Below, piece after piece: positions 44,467 to 52,668 of a stretch of 64,000 nt of DNA (position 1 is its first letter; every line of letters begins with the position of its first letter). The translations under genes were made by a program, and so were the position numbers. The DNA is taken from the NCBI RefSeq assembly GCF_003315595.1, contig NZ_QNQU01000019.1, positions 74,969 to 138,968 of the forward strand. The letters run 5' to 3'. The notes under the pieces are model-generated. The model had not been told where the DNA came from. It did not search any database and saw nothing but the letters and a program-made list of their open reading frames with translations. Origin of the DNA: Pedobacter miscanthi (GTDB taxonomy: Bacteria; Bacteroidota; Bacteroidia; Sphingobacteriales; Sphingobacteriaceae).

Positions 44467-45996
44467 ATGCTAGAAAAAATCATTATCGTCGATTTTGGTT
44501 CGCAATTTACACAACTCATCGCCCGTAGGGTTCGCGAACTAAATATTTACTGTGAAATATATCCATATAACAATTTGCCTGAGGTTACACCTGATGTAAA
44601 AGGTATTATATTTTCGGGTAGTCCTTATTCTGTACGTCAGGAAGATGCGCCTCAGATCGATTTATCGAAATACCATTTAAAATATCCGTTACTGGCTGTT
44701 TGTTATGGTGCGCAATATATTGCCCAGCATTCTGGCGGTTCGGTTCAGCCTTCGTCAACACGCGAATATGGCCGTGCCAACCTAAATTTTGTTAACCAGG
44801 AGAATAAATTATTCAAAGGTATAAACCTGGGTTCTCAGGTTTGGATGAGCCATGGTGATACCATTACCGATATCCCTGAAAATTTTGAATTAATTGCCAG
44901 TACCGATAGCGTAAAAGTAGCCGCTTACCACATTAAAGATTCTGATACCTATGCCATCCAGTTCCATCCGGAGGTAACACACAGTATTGACGGAAAAATC
45001 CTTTTAGAAAACTTCCTGGTTGATATCTGTGGCTGTAACCAGGACTGGACTTCTTCTGCATTTGTAGAAACCACCATTGCCGATATTCAGGCTACCGTGG
45101 GTAATGATAAAGTGGTTTTAGCGCTTTCAGGAGGTGTTGATAGTAGTGTTGCTGCGGTGCTTTTACATAAAGCCATCGGAACCAATCTACACTGTATATT
45201 TGTTGATAATGGTTTATTGCGTAAAAACGAATACGAGAGTGTTTTAGAACAATACAAAGATTTCGGATTGAACATTAAAGGTGTTGATGCGAAAGATAAA
45301 TTTTTAAGTCAATTGGCTGGGGTAGAAGACCCCGAGCAAAAGCGTAAAATTATCGGCCGTGTGTTCATCGAAGTTTTTGATGAAGAATCGCATCTGATCC
45401 AGGATGTAAAATGGCTGGCACAAGGTACCATCTATCCCGATATTATTGAGTCGGTTTCGGTTAAAGGTCCTTCGGCAACCATTAAATCGCACCATAACGT
45501 TGGTGGTTTACCTGATTTTATGAAACTTAAAGTTGTAGAGCCGCTTAAAACTTTGTTTAAAGATGAAGTAAGGAGAGTGGGTACTGCTTTAGGTTTAGAA
45601 TCATTTATTCTGGGCCGTCACCCTTTCCCTGGTCCAGGTTTAGGTATTCGTATCATTGGTGAGGTTACTGCAGAAAAAGTAGCTATCTTACAGGATGCAG
45701 ATAAAATTTATATCGACAACCTGAAAGAAGCCGGATTATACGATCAGGTATGGCAGGCAGGAGCAATCTTTTTGCCGGTAAGGTCTGTTGGGGTAATGGG
45801 CGATGAACGTACATACGAAAATGTAATTGCATTAAGGGCCGTTGAATCATTAGATGGTATGACAGCTGATTGGTGCCACTTGCCTTATCCGGTACTGGCT
45901 AAAATCTCTAACGAAATCATCAATAAAGTTAAAGGCATTAATAGGGTAGTATACGATATTAGCTCTAAACCGCCTGCAACTATTGAGTGGGAATAA
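44467..45996 (+). CDS. guaA: GMP synthase (glutamine-hydrolysing)
   Basis: A 509-residue cytoplasmic enzyme that converts XMP and glutamine to GMP. The N-terminal amidotransferase has the nucleophile Cys79 (LLAVCYGAQY) and its partners His167 and Glu169 (FHPEV). The synthetase has the pyrophosphatase loop SGGVDSS at 221-227 and the C-terminal dimer domain with GRHPFPGPGLGIRIIGE. It starts at the ATG at 44467 with no signal. The following terminator-like hairpin ends the gene. Confidence 0.97.
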   Translation: MLEKIIIVDFGSQFTQLIARRVRELNIYCEIYPYNNLPEVTPDVKGIIFSGSPYSVRQEDAPQIDLSKYHLKYPLLAVCYGAQYIAQHSGGSVQPSSTREYGRANLNFVNQENKLFKGINLGSQVWMSHGDTITDIPENFELIASTDSVKVAAYHIKDSDTYAIQFHPEVTHSIDGKILLENFLVDICGCNQDWTSSAFVETTIADIQATVGNDKVVLALSGGVDSSVAAVLLHKAIGTNLHCIFVDNGLLRKNEYESVLEQYKDFGLNIKGVDAKDKFLSQLAGVEDPEQKRKIIGRVFIEVFDEESHLIQDVKWLAQGTIYPDIIESVSVKGPSATIKSHHNVGGLPDFMKLKVVEPLKTLFKDEVRRVGTALGLESFILGRHPFPGPGLGIRIIGEVTAEKVAILQDADKIYIDNLKEAGLYDQVWQAGAIFLPVRSVGVMGDERTYENVIALRAVESLDGMTADWCHLPYPVLAKISNEIINKVKGINRVVYDISSKPPATIEWE

Positions 45997-46020
45997 CGTT
46001 GAGTTAGGAGTTGTGTGTTT

Positions 46021-46092
46021 TCAGTTTGAAGTTCAAACTGCATAAAATAAATGTGATGCTAGCAAGGTGGAATAAACTTTGCTAGCATATTT
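46021..46092 (+). terminator. Two hairpins between guaA and the lipoprotein gene
   Basis: Hairpin 1 is CAGTTTG (46021-46027), loop AAGTT, CAAACTG (46033-46039). Hairpin 2 pairs ATGCTAGC (46055-46062) with GCTAGCAT (46081-46088), followed by ATTTTGTT. The second is a probable terminator of guaA, though the tail is not a pure T run. Confidence 0.5.
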
Positions 46093-46109
46093 TGTTAAAA
46101 ACGATAGGT

Positions 46110-47321
46110 ATGAATTTTAAAAAGGTTTACTGGTTGCCAGTTTTGTTGATGTTGGTTTTGGGTGCTTGTTCGCCGAAAGTGAGAACCCCTAAACCCGAAA
46201 CAAGCAAACCGGCCGAGAAAGAAAAACCTGCAGATAAAAAGCCTGTCAAAAAGTTTACCCAGGCCAGCGTTTCTTTGCTGGTTCCTTTTAAGCTTGATGA
46301 GCTGAATTTAAAAACCGCTACAAAAGCCGATATCGAGAAATACGCCATGCCGATTGATTTTTATCAGGGTTTTAAATTAGGGCTCGATTCTGCCGCCGCA
46401 CAGGGTTTAAATTTTAAACTCAATGTTTTTGATACCCAGGATGATAATGCACATATCTCTCTTCTATATAAAAATGAGCGTTTTAAACAGAGCAATTTAA
46501 TTATCGGTCCTGTTTTTCCCGAAGGTTTGAAATTTATTTCCGGTTATGCTAAAGAAAATAACGCTACTATCGTTTCGCCATTGGCTGCTACCGATCCGGG
46601 TGAGTTTAATAACCCAAATTTGGTCTCGGTGGTAAATAATATAGGCCTGCATGGAAAAAAAATCGGTGCCTATATCGCTAAAAGCTTTAATCCTGCCAAT
46701 ACAATCGTCGTAATCATTAATCCGAAGAAAACGGAAGATGAAGCCTTTGCAGCCCCAATCAGGAATTATTTCCAAAACAGTGGTAAATTTTTTGTGCAGG
46801 AATATGCGTCAGCCTACACTTTCGAAACTAAAATGATTAAAGGAAAGCAGTATGCCGTGGTCGTGACTTCGTCTGACCGTACTTTTGTATTACCAACTAT
46901 AGAAAAACTTGCAAAGTTAAAGAATCTGCCGTCTGGTGGCTATGCGATTAACCTTTTTGGACATCCAAATTGGGTAAAACAGAATTATCCGGCCGACAAA
47001 TTGCAGAACTTGAATACCATTATCAGTTCATCCTATAAAATAGACTATAAAAGCAGCAACGTAGTTACTTTTATCAAAAAATACCGCTATAAATATGGTT
47101 TCGAACCTGGAGAATATGCCTTTAAAGGTTTCGATGTTGGCTATTATTTTGGCAGGTTACTGGTAACTTATGGAGAGGATTACAGGGATTATATCGTAAA
47201 AGACAGATACAAAGGACTCCATAATAATTTTTCATTTATCCATGATGAAAAATTGGGTTATATTAATACCAGTTTAATGTTGTTGAAGTATAAAAACTTT
47301 GCCTTAAATATTGTTGAATAA
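46110..47321 (+). CDS. Lipoprotein with periplasmic binding protein fold (LivJ/amino acid ABC-like)
   Basis: A 403-residue protein starting at the ATG at 46110, with the lipobox LGACSPK (lipid-anchored Cys17) and a Lys/Pro/Glu-rich linker of about 30 residues. Residues about 65-380 look like a type I periplasmic binding fold: a start VSLLVPFKLDEL, the nucleotide-free pocket strand NLIIGPVFPEGLKFISGYAKENN, and ATIVSPLAATDPG. It lacks ABC permease neighbours. In Bacteroidota this kind of protein often follows guaA; the ligand and role are not known. It starts 114 bases after guaA and 31 bases before the methyltransferase. Confidence 0.75.
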   Translation: MNFKKVYWLPVLLMLVLGACSPKVRTPKPETSKPAEKEKPADKKPVKKFTQASVSLLVPFKLDELNLKTATKADIEKYAMPIDFYQGFKLGLDSAAAQGLNFKLNVFDTQDDNAHISLLYKNERFKQSNLIIGPVFPEGLKFISGYAKENNATIVSPLAATDPGEFNNPNLVSVVNNIGLHGKKIGAYIAKSFNPANTIVVIINPKKTEDEAFAAPIRNYFQNSGKFFVQEYASAYTFETKMIKGKQYAVVVTSSDRTFVLPTIEKLAKLKNLPSGGYAINLFGHPNWVKQNYPADKLQNLNTIISSSYKIDYKSSNVVTFIKKYRYKYGFEPGEYAFKGFDVGYYFGRLLVTYGEDYRDYIVKDRYKGLHNNFSFIHDEKLGYINTSLMLLKYKNFALNIVE

Positions 47322-47351
47322 CCGATTATTTCTTCCATTTTTTATTATTGC

Positions 47352-48521
47352 ATGAGAGCAGACCACCAGTTAAGAGCCTTTGAACAGATTTTGAGCAGTT
47401 ATGATGGGAGTTTGCCATTACACCGCTTTCTGCCCACTTATTTTAAGCAGCATAAACAGATGGGCTCGTCTGACAGGAGATGGGCAACCCGCCATATCTA
47501 TAGTTTTTTTAGGATGGGTAAGGCTTTGTCTTCACTGGCTAATGAAGAACGGTTGAGTATCGCCGATTTTCTTTGTCACGATACTTTAAGTCAGATTGTA
47601 GAGAAAAATTTTCCCGAACTGGTAGAAAGCATTGCAATACCTTTAGAGAAGAAATTAGGTTTGGTTAAAGCAAAATATCCCGATTTTAAAATCGAAGAGG
47701 TATATCCTTTTCATGCGGCATTTTCTGGCGATATCGATCAGGAAGCATTTTTTGCTTCGTTTTTTAAGCAACCTGATCTTTTTATCCGGGTAGCTGCAAA
47801 TGATTCCAAATCGATCATCACCAGGTTAGAAACCGAAAATATAACTGTTAAAGCCATTTCTGATACTGCATTGGCACTACCAAACGGCACCAAACTCGAA
47901 ACCATTTTAAAAGAAGGGAGTTATCAGGTGCAGGATTTATCGTCACAGCATACAGGCGAATATTTTAAACCCAATAAATGGGATAAATGGTGGGATTGCT
48001 GTGCCGCATCAGGCGGGAAAACCTTGCTTTTGCACAGTTTGGAGCCTGTTATCGAACTTTTGGTTTCCGATTTACGCGAAAGCGTGCTCTTAAACCTCGA
48101 TGAGCGTTTCCGACTAGCCGGTATCAAAAAATACCATAAAAAAGAAATCGATCTTTTACAGAATAACGATCAGATTCTGCATCACTATGCCTTTGACGGA
48201 ATTATTCTGGATGCGCCCTGTACCGGGTCGGGTACCTGGGGAAGAACCCCTGAAATGCTTACTTTTTTCGAAGAACGTAAAATCAACCAGTTTGCCGCTA
48301 TTCAAAAAGGGATTGTACAGAATGTAGTGAAATACCTAAAGCCTGGTAAACCATTGGTGTATATTACCTGCTCCGCATTTGCACAGGAAAATGAAGAAGT
48401 TGTTCAGCATATAGTGGATACGCTGCCTTTAGAATTGGAAAAGATGGAATTGATAAAAGGTTATGAAAATAACGCTGATACGATGTTTGTGGCAAGGTTG
48501 ATTAAGAAAAGCCAGGAATAA
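47352..48521 (+). CDS. RsmB/Fmu family RNA (cytosine-C5) methyltransferase
   Basis: A 389-residue SAM-dependent RNA methyltransferase of the NOL1/NOP2/Sun family. The SAM motif is WDCCAASGGKTLLL, the catalytic pair of cysteines is in ILDAPCTGSGTWGR and ITCSAFAQENEEVV, and the helical N-terminal region (about 1-130) resembles the NusB-like part of RsmB. It likely methylates a cytosine in rRNA or tRNA. The motif ITCS rather than the common STCS is a small deviation. No NusB-linked neighbour tells the exact target. Confidence 0.9.
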   Translation: MRADHQLRAFEQILSSYDGSLPLHRFLPTYFKQHKQMGSSDRRWATRHIYSFFRMGKALSSLANEERLSIADFLCHDTLSQIVEKNFPELVESIAIPLEKKLGLVKAKYPDFKIEEVYPFHAAFSGDIDQEAFFASFFKQPDLFIRVAANDSKSIITRLETENITVKAISDTALALPNGTKLETILKEGSYQVQDLSSQHTGEYFKPNKWDKWWDCCAASGGKTLLLHSLEPVIELLVSDLRESVLLNLDERFRLAGIKKYHKKEIDLLQNNDQILHHYAFDGIILDAPCTGSGTWGRTPEMLTFFEERKINQFAAIQKGIVQNVVKYLKPGKPLVYITCSAFAQENEEVVQHIVDTLPLELEKMELIKGYENNADTMFVARLIKKSQE

Positions 48522-48645
48522 TCAGGATTTACGGATTATAAGATTTTTAAGATCTTGTTTATTAAATTGAGCTAGATTTATTAAGGACTTTTTTGGAGAT
48601 ATTTCCTCACGATCGTCACACTGAACTTGTTTCAGCATCTTTCCT

Positions 48646-48679
48646 GCAAAATAGACCCTGAATTAAATTCAGGGTGACG
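48646..48679. repeat. CCTGAA-TTCAGG palindromic element, copy 2
   Basis: CCCTGAATTAAATTCAGGG with flanks GCAAAATAGA and TGACG, nearly identical to 13342-13374. A related CACTGAACTTGTTTCAGCAT sequence is just upstream at 48618-48637. Confidence 0.65.
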
Positions 48680-48698
48680 TTGCCGCATTTAACCCATC

Positions 48699-48806
48699 CT
48701 AGGTATGCTCAAACCATGACCTAAAATTCTTCTTTAGGTACTTCACAGCTTCAATTAAAACGGCGATGGCTCCAATAATTAAGGTATATTCTTCAAAGCT
48801 TTTCAT
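48699..48806 (-). CDS. Possible 35-residue amphipathic membrane peptide
   Basis: A minus-strand ATG at 48804-48806 opens a 35-codon frame starting MKSFEEYTLIIGAIAVLIEA and ending RSWFEHT. One hydrophobic helix of about 10-12 residues (LIIGAIAVLI) is followed by a basic stretch (KYLKKNFR). It lies in a repeat-rich gap and no terminator or promoter of the standard kind was confirmed. It could be a small membrane peptide or chance. Confidence 0.3.
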   Translation of the reverse strand: MKSFEEYTLIIGAIAVLIEAVKYLKKNFRSWFEHT

Positions 48807-48885
48807 GTGGTGAGCTTTTATGTTTAGATCAATATACGGATTTATTGTTACAGTTTAGTGAGGGGATTGTCATTTATATAATTAT

Positions 48886-48968
48886 CGTCATTCCGACCGC
48901 AGTGGAGAAATCTAGTACTTTTTGTTCATTAGATTTCTCCATTCCGCTGCGCTACAGTCGAAATGACG
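48886..48968. repeat. Long imperfect palindrome ending in CGTCATT/AATGACG
   Basis: The left end CGTCATTCCGACCGCAGTGG and GAGAAATCTAG are complemented by ATTAGATTTCTCCATTCCGC and TGCGCTACAGTCGAAATGAC on the right. The whole 83-bp element can fold as a long hairpin. Part of it also appears near 13187-13210 (CTTCTCCGCTTCACTGCGTT). It looks like a dispersed palindromic element and not a terminator. Confidence 0.6.
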
Positions 48969-49007
48969 GTCTAGTTAACCACATCATCCATCTCACATCA
49001 TCCATCT

Positions 49008-49589
49008 TTAAAGTCCTGTATTATTCCTGAATAATTTAATGGCAATGGCGAGTAAAATTACCCCAAAAGCTTTACGCAAGATATTTAAGCCTGATTTTCC
49101 GAAAAGTTTTTCCAGTCTGTTGGTATTTTTCAGTACGAAATAAACAAAAAGCATGTTCAGGATAATCCCAACCAGGATATTTTGGGTATGGTATTCTGTT
49201 TTGAGCGAAAGCAAAGTCGTCATTGTTCCGGCGCCGGCAATTAGAGGAAAAGCCAAAGGAACAATTGAAACCGTTTCTGGTGCTTCTTCTTTGAAAATGG
49301 TGAGTCCTAAAACCATTTCCATGGCAATGAAAAAGATTACAAAAGAACCTGCGATAGCGAAAGATTCTACGTCCAAACCAATTACTTTAAGTAAAGATTC
49401 TCCAAGAAATAAAAAGAGAATCATTAAGCCTGTGGCCACCAAAGATGCCTTTTCTGATTCGATATGACCTGCCTTTCTGCGCAGTTCGATTACAACGGGG
49501 ATTGCCCCCAAAATATCGATAATTGCAAACAGTACCATCGTTGTAGATAGGATCTGGCTTAAGTTGAACTTCATAAAATCGAGTTTCAT
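49008..49589 (-). CDS. MarC family membrane protein
   Basis: A 193-residue inner membrane protein with six helices. The start TTMVLFAIIDILGAIPVVIEL and the pair of loops EAPETVSIVPLAFPLIAGAGTMTTLL (parts: VSIVPLAFPLIAGAGTMTT) are MarC family marks. E. coli MarC is not a proven drug transporter and the function is open. The start ATG at 49587-49589 is supported by a TACCTTTG box 17 bases upstream; an in-frame ATG at 49574 is possible. Confidence 0.92.
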   Translation of the reverse strand: MKLDFMKFNLSQILSTTMVLFAIIDILGAIPVVIELRRKAGHIESEKASLVATGLMILFLFLGESLLKVIGLDVESFAIAGSFVIFFIAMEMVLGLTIFKEEAPETVSIVPLAFPLIAGAGTMTTLLSLKTEYHTQNILVGIILNMLFVYFVLKNTNRLEKLFGKSGLNILRKAFGVILLAIAIKLFRNNTGL

Positions 49590-49606
49590 AGCAGGACAAT
49601 TTTAAG

Positions 49607-49614
49607 CAAAGGTA
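49607..49614 (-). promoter_or_regulatory. -7 box TACCTTTG upstream of marC
   Basis: Minus-strand TACCTTTG, 17 bases before the ATG. A TTG at a proper -33 distance was not found. Confidence 0.45.
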
Positions 49615-49653
49615 GCGGAATTTGTATCAAATCCTCAATTGTATCATGATTTA

Positions 49654-50985
49654 TTAGAAATAGAACTGCGTCCTCAGCGTGAGCACATTATCTTTTCTGT
49701 CAGCCGTATAACCTTCAATCTGGGTCGATTCGTTTTTAATGATATCGTAATACAGTACAGCTTTAAAATGTGTATTAAAATGGTGTAAAAAACCAAAGCC
49801 AAAAGTATCAAAACGGACATCTGCCGGCGAATGTCCTTTAGCGCTGCTGATATCCATTCCCTTCACTTTCGAATTTGGATCATACCAGTCGTATTTTAAA
49901 ATAATCTGGTTATCGGTACTGTTCAGGGTTTGCACAAAAGTGAGGTAGGCGCCGTTAAATGTTCGGGTATAATAGGGTAGAGCGATCGATTTATTATCAA
50001 CAGGATAAGAACCTGGCGTGGTAGAATTGGTAGAGGTGCCCGTTTGCAGGCCCGATACCATTTCTGCCCTTAATTCAGATTTCCAGCTTTTGGTTTTCGT
50101 AGCCAGCTGAATATCGGCACCATAATACCTCCGTGGAGCAACTTTGTTTATGGTTGTAGCAGACGAATCTTTAAGCATTTTCCACTGGTCATTGATTCTG
50201 TCCATCTTGTAACTTACCGGTAAGCGATGGTTTAAGCCGCCCTGTAACGTACTAATACCGCCTGCAATGGTAAAATTATTGAAAGCGTATGTTTTGTGGC
50301 TTAGCCTGAAGATGAAATCCTTGCTGTTATCAAACTCAGCAGGGCCTGCCAAACCCTGACCATTGTAAATGCCAAAATCGAATACAAAGTTTTTAAGCGT
50401 AGCATCTTTCCATCGCGGATTTAAGGTAAAAGTAACACCAAGATCACGCTCGGTTTTCATTAATATCTGCGACATTCTTCCACGTTCCGGTGCTTCCCTT
50501 ACCGAAGATGATAACTGAAGTTCATTACCGAACGGCCGGCCGGAAAGCCCTAGGGTAACTGCCAAAATCTTCCATTTATTTTCATAATAACGCCCCCAGA
50601 AATCCCTTACCGCAACTCCTTGTTCGGTACCATCAAACTGCAGCACAAAATAAGTAGATGGAGCGCCATCATCGGTTAATAGCATATAGTCGGCCCTTAA
50701 ACGGCCCCTTCTTAATCTGAATCTGTTATTGGTGAACTCGCCAAAATTTCCGCCCTGATATTCGGCCTGTGTACCGTTTGATTGCGCTGCCTGAAACTGT
50801 GGCTGTAGATATCCGCTAAAAGATAATGAACCATATTTTTTTGAGATAATGAGTAAATGGTTAACTGTTGTGGAGTCCATTACATCATTAATTGTTCTTT
50901 GGGCATAACTAATTGAAGAAAATAGCGTCAGAAAAGCACTGGCAAGAAAGAATACCTTTTTAAATCCGTTAGAATGGCGGTTCAT
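49654..50985 (-). CDS. Outer membrane porin (phosphate-selective porin O/P-like)
   Basis: A 443-residue protein; the start is the ATG at 50983-50985 with signal ending SYAQR. A 60-residue lead has the SGYLQPQFQAAQSNGTQAEY stretch, then 16-strand barrel sequence (RFRLRRGRLRADYMLLTDDG; seen as RLRRGRLRADYML) and an end with the LTLRTQFYF terminal aromatic strand. This resembles the OprO/OprP porins, which pass phosphate or polyphosphate; the substrate is not certain. A TACCTTTG box sits at 51001-51008 on the minus strand. It is transcribed in the same direction as the permease gene upstream, after a terminator. Confidence 0.8.
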   Translation of the reverse strand: MNRHSNGFKKVFFLASAFLTLFSSISYAQRTINDVMDSTTVNHLLIISKKYGSLSFSGYLQPQFQAAQSNGTQAEYQGGNFGEFTNNRFRLRRGRLRADYMLLTDDGAPSTYFVLQFDGTEQGVAVRDFWGRYYENKWKILAVTLGLSGRPFGNELQLSSSVREAPERGRMSQILMKTERDLGVTFTLNPRWKDATLKNFVFDFGIYNGQGLAGPAEFDNSKDFIFRLSHKTYAFNNFTIAGGISTLQGGLNHRLPVSYKMDRINDQWKMLKDSSATTINKVAPRRYYGADIQLATKTKSWKSELRAEMVSGLQTGTSTNSTTPGSYPVDNKSIALPYYTRTFNGAYLTFVQTLNSTDNQIILKYDWYDPNSKVKGMDISSAKGHSPADVRFDTFGFGFLHHFNTHFKAVLYYDIIKNESTQIEGYTADRKDNVLTLRTQFYF

Positions 50986-51031
50986 GTTATCGATTTTTTG
51001 CAAAGGTAGCTTTATTAACAATTATTTAACA

Positions 51032-51060
51032 TAAAAAAAGCCCCAACTTGCGTTGAGGCT
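51032..51060 (-). terminator. Rho-independent terminator of the permease gene at 51081
   Basis: Minus-strand stem AGCCTCAAC / GTTGGGGCT (51052-51060 and 51039-51047) has nine pairs with one G-U, a four-base loop GCAA and a following T run. Confidence 0.85.
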
Positions 51061-51080
51061 TCTAAAAATATTATAATTGT

Positions 51081-52538
51081 TTACAATTCTGGTCTTGGTG
51101 GATCTACAGGCTCAACTACTTTGCCGGTATTTCCTAGAACAGAGTTCTTTTTACCATAGAAGAAATAAATTGCAATACCTAAGGCCATCCAGATGGCTAA
51201 CCTAATCCAGGCTTCGATAGGAAGTGACGACATTAAATAAACGCAAACAATGATACCCATAATCGGTACGAAAGGAACCAATGGGGTTTTGAAAGGACGA
51301 GGCCTGTCAGGATCAGTTTTACGCAATAACATTACACCAATACATACCAGTGAGAATGCGAATAAGGTACCAATAGAAACCATGTGACCTAAGTCGGTAA
51401 CCGGAACAAAACCAGCAAAAATGCTTACAAAAAGCATAAAGAAAATGTTGGTTTTGAAAGGAGTTCTGAATTTAGAGTGGATGCTGCTGAAGAATTTTGG
51501 CAGTAATCCGTCTTTAGACATGGTATAGAATACCCTCGATTGTCCCATCAGCATCACCAGTATTACAGAGGTATAACCTGCTAAAATGGCGATAATTAAA
51601 CCCATTTGTAACCAGTTGTATCCGGTAACTTTAAAAGCTGTAGCAGCAGGAGAGGCGTCACCTTTAAAAACAGTGTAAGGTACCAAACCTGTCATTACGT
51701 GTGCAAATAACACATATAATATGGTACAAACTACTAAAGAGCCCAATATACCGATCGGCATACCTTTTTGCGGATTTTTAGCTTCCTGAGCTGCTGTAGA
51801 AACCGCATCAAAACCAATAAATGCAAAGAATACCAATGCTGCACCGGCTGCAATACCCGAAATACCGAATTCGCCTTTAACACCTGTGTTAGCAGGAATA
51901 TAAGGTGTATGGTTAGCAGGGTTGATGAATTTCCAGCCAAGGGCTATGAAAATGATTACCACAGCTACTTTTACAATTACTAAAATGTTGTTTAGACTTG
52001 CAGATTCTTTGGTACCGCGGATTAACATCAATGATAGTAACGAAACAATAACCACAGCCGGAAGGTTGATACCTCCGCCATCTACCTCTGCAAATGATTT
52101 GGTTAGGTAGAGCGGCATTTCCATGCCAAACTCATGCAATAGTTTATTAAAATATCCAGACCATGAAACGCCAACGGTTGCGGCACCCAGGGCATATTCC
52201 AGAACAAGATCCCAACCGATAACCCATGCCATAAACTCGCCCATGGTAGCATAAGAGTAAGTATAAGCACTACCAGCTACCGGGATCATTGATGCAAATT
52301 CGGCATAACATAATCCGGCAAAAGCACAGCCAACAGCGGCCAATACGAATGATAAAGTTACAGCAGGGCCAGCGTGGTCAGCAGCTGCAATACCGGTTAA
52401 AGAAAATAAGCCTGCACCAATAATAGCTCCAATGCCCAACGCAACAAGGCTTGTACTGCTCAGTGTCCGTTTCAGCGTGCCCTCACCACTTTCAGCAGAT
52501 TCTGCTATAAGCACATCAATAGGCTTTTTTAGATTCAT
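51081..52538 (-). CDS. APC superfamily amino acid permease (CAT-like)
   Basis: A 485-residue inner membrane permease, a close paralogue of 6715-8664. It shares LGIGAIIGAGLFSLTG, AGPAVTLSFVLAAVGCAFAG and AYTYSYATMGEFMAWVIGWDLVLEYALG (in parts), the latter the core of helix 3. It lacks the 75-residue insert of the longer paralogue. About 12 helices, an acidic end (EPVDPPRPEL) in the cytoplasm. Substrate likely basic or neutral amino acids, not proved. It follows hppA by 130 bases with a terminator in between and is itself followed by a terminator. Confidence 0.93.
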   Translation of the reverse strand: MNLKKPIDVLIAESAESGEGTLKRTLSSTSLVALGIGAIIGAGLFSLTGIAAADHAGPAVTLSFVLAAVGCAFAGLCYAEFASMIPVAGSAYTYSYATMGEFMAWVIGWDLVLEYALGAATVGVSWSGYFNKLLHEFGMEMPLYLTKSFAEVDGGGINLPAVVIVSLLSLMLIRGTKESASLNNILVIVKVAVVIIFIALGWKFINPANHTPYIPANTGVKGEFGISGIAAGAALVFFAFIGFDAVSTAAQEAKNPQKGMPIGILGSLVVCTILYVLFAHVMTGLVPYTVFKGDASPAATAFKVTGYNWLQMGLIIAILAGYTSVILVMLMGQSRVFYTMSKDGLLPKFFSSIHSKFRTPFKTNIFFMLFVSIFAGFVPVTDLGHMVSIGTLFAFSLVCIGVMLLRKTDPDRPRPFKTPLVPFVPIMGIIVCVYLMSSLPIEAWIRLAIWMALGIAIYFFYGKKNSVLGNTGKVVEPVDPPRPEL

Positions 52539-52611
52539 AAGTTGTTTAGTCTTTTATGTTTGTTGATTTTATGATAATAAGCGGTAAACCTAAATAAAAA
52601 TTACCAAAAAG

Positions 52612-52640
52612 AAAAAGGGATTCTGTTAAAATCCCCTTTT
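52612..52640 (-). terminator. Terminator hairpin of hppA
   Basis: Minus-strand AAAAGGGGATTT pairs with AATCCCTTTTT (52629-52640 with 52612-52622) with a bulge and loop TAACAG. T-rich flank fits a Rho-independent terminator of the hppA transcript, before the permease start. Confidence 0.7.
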
Positions 52641-52668
52641 CGGTTGTATTATCTCTGTGATTTTACAA

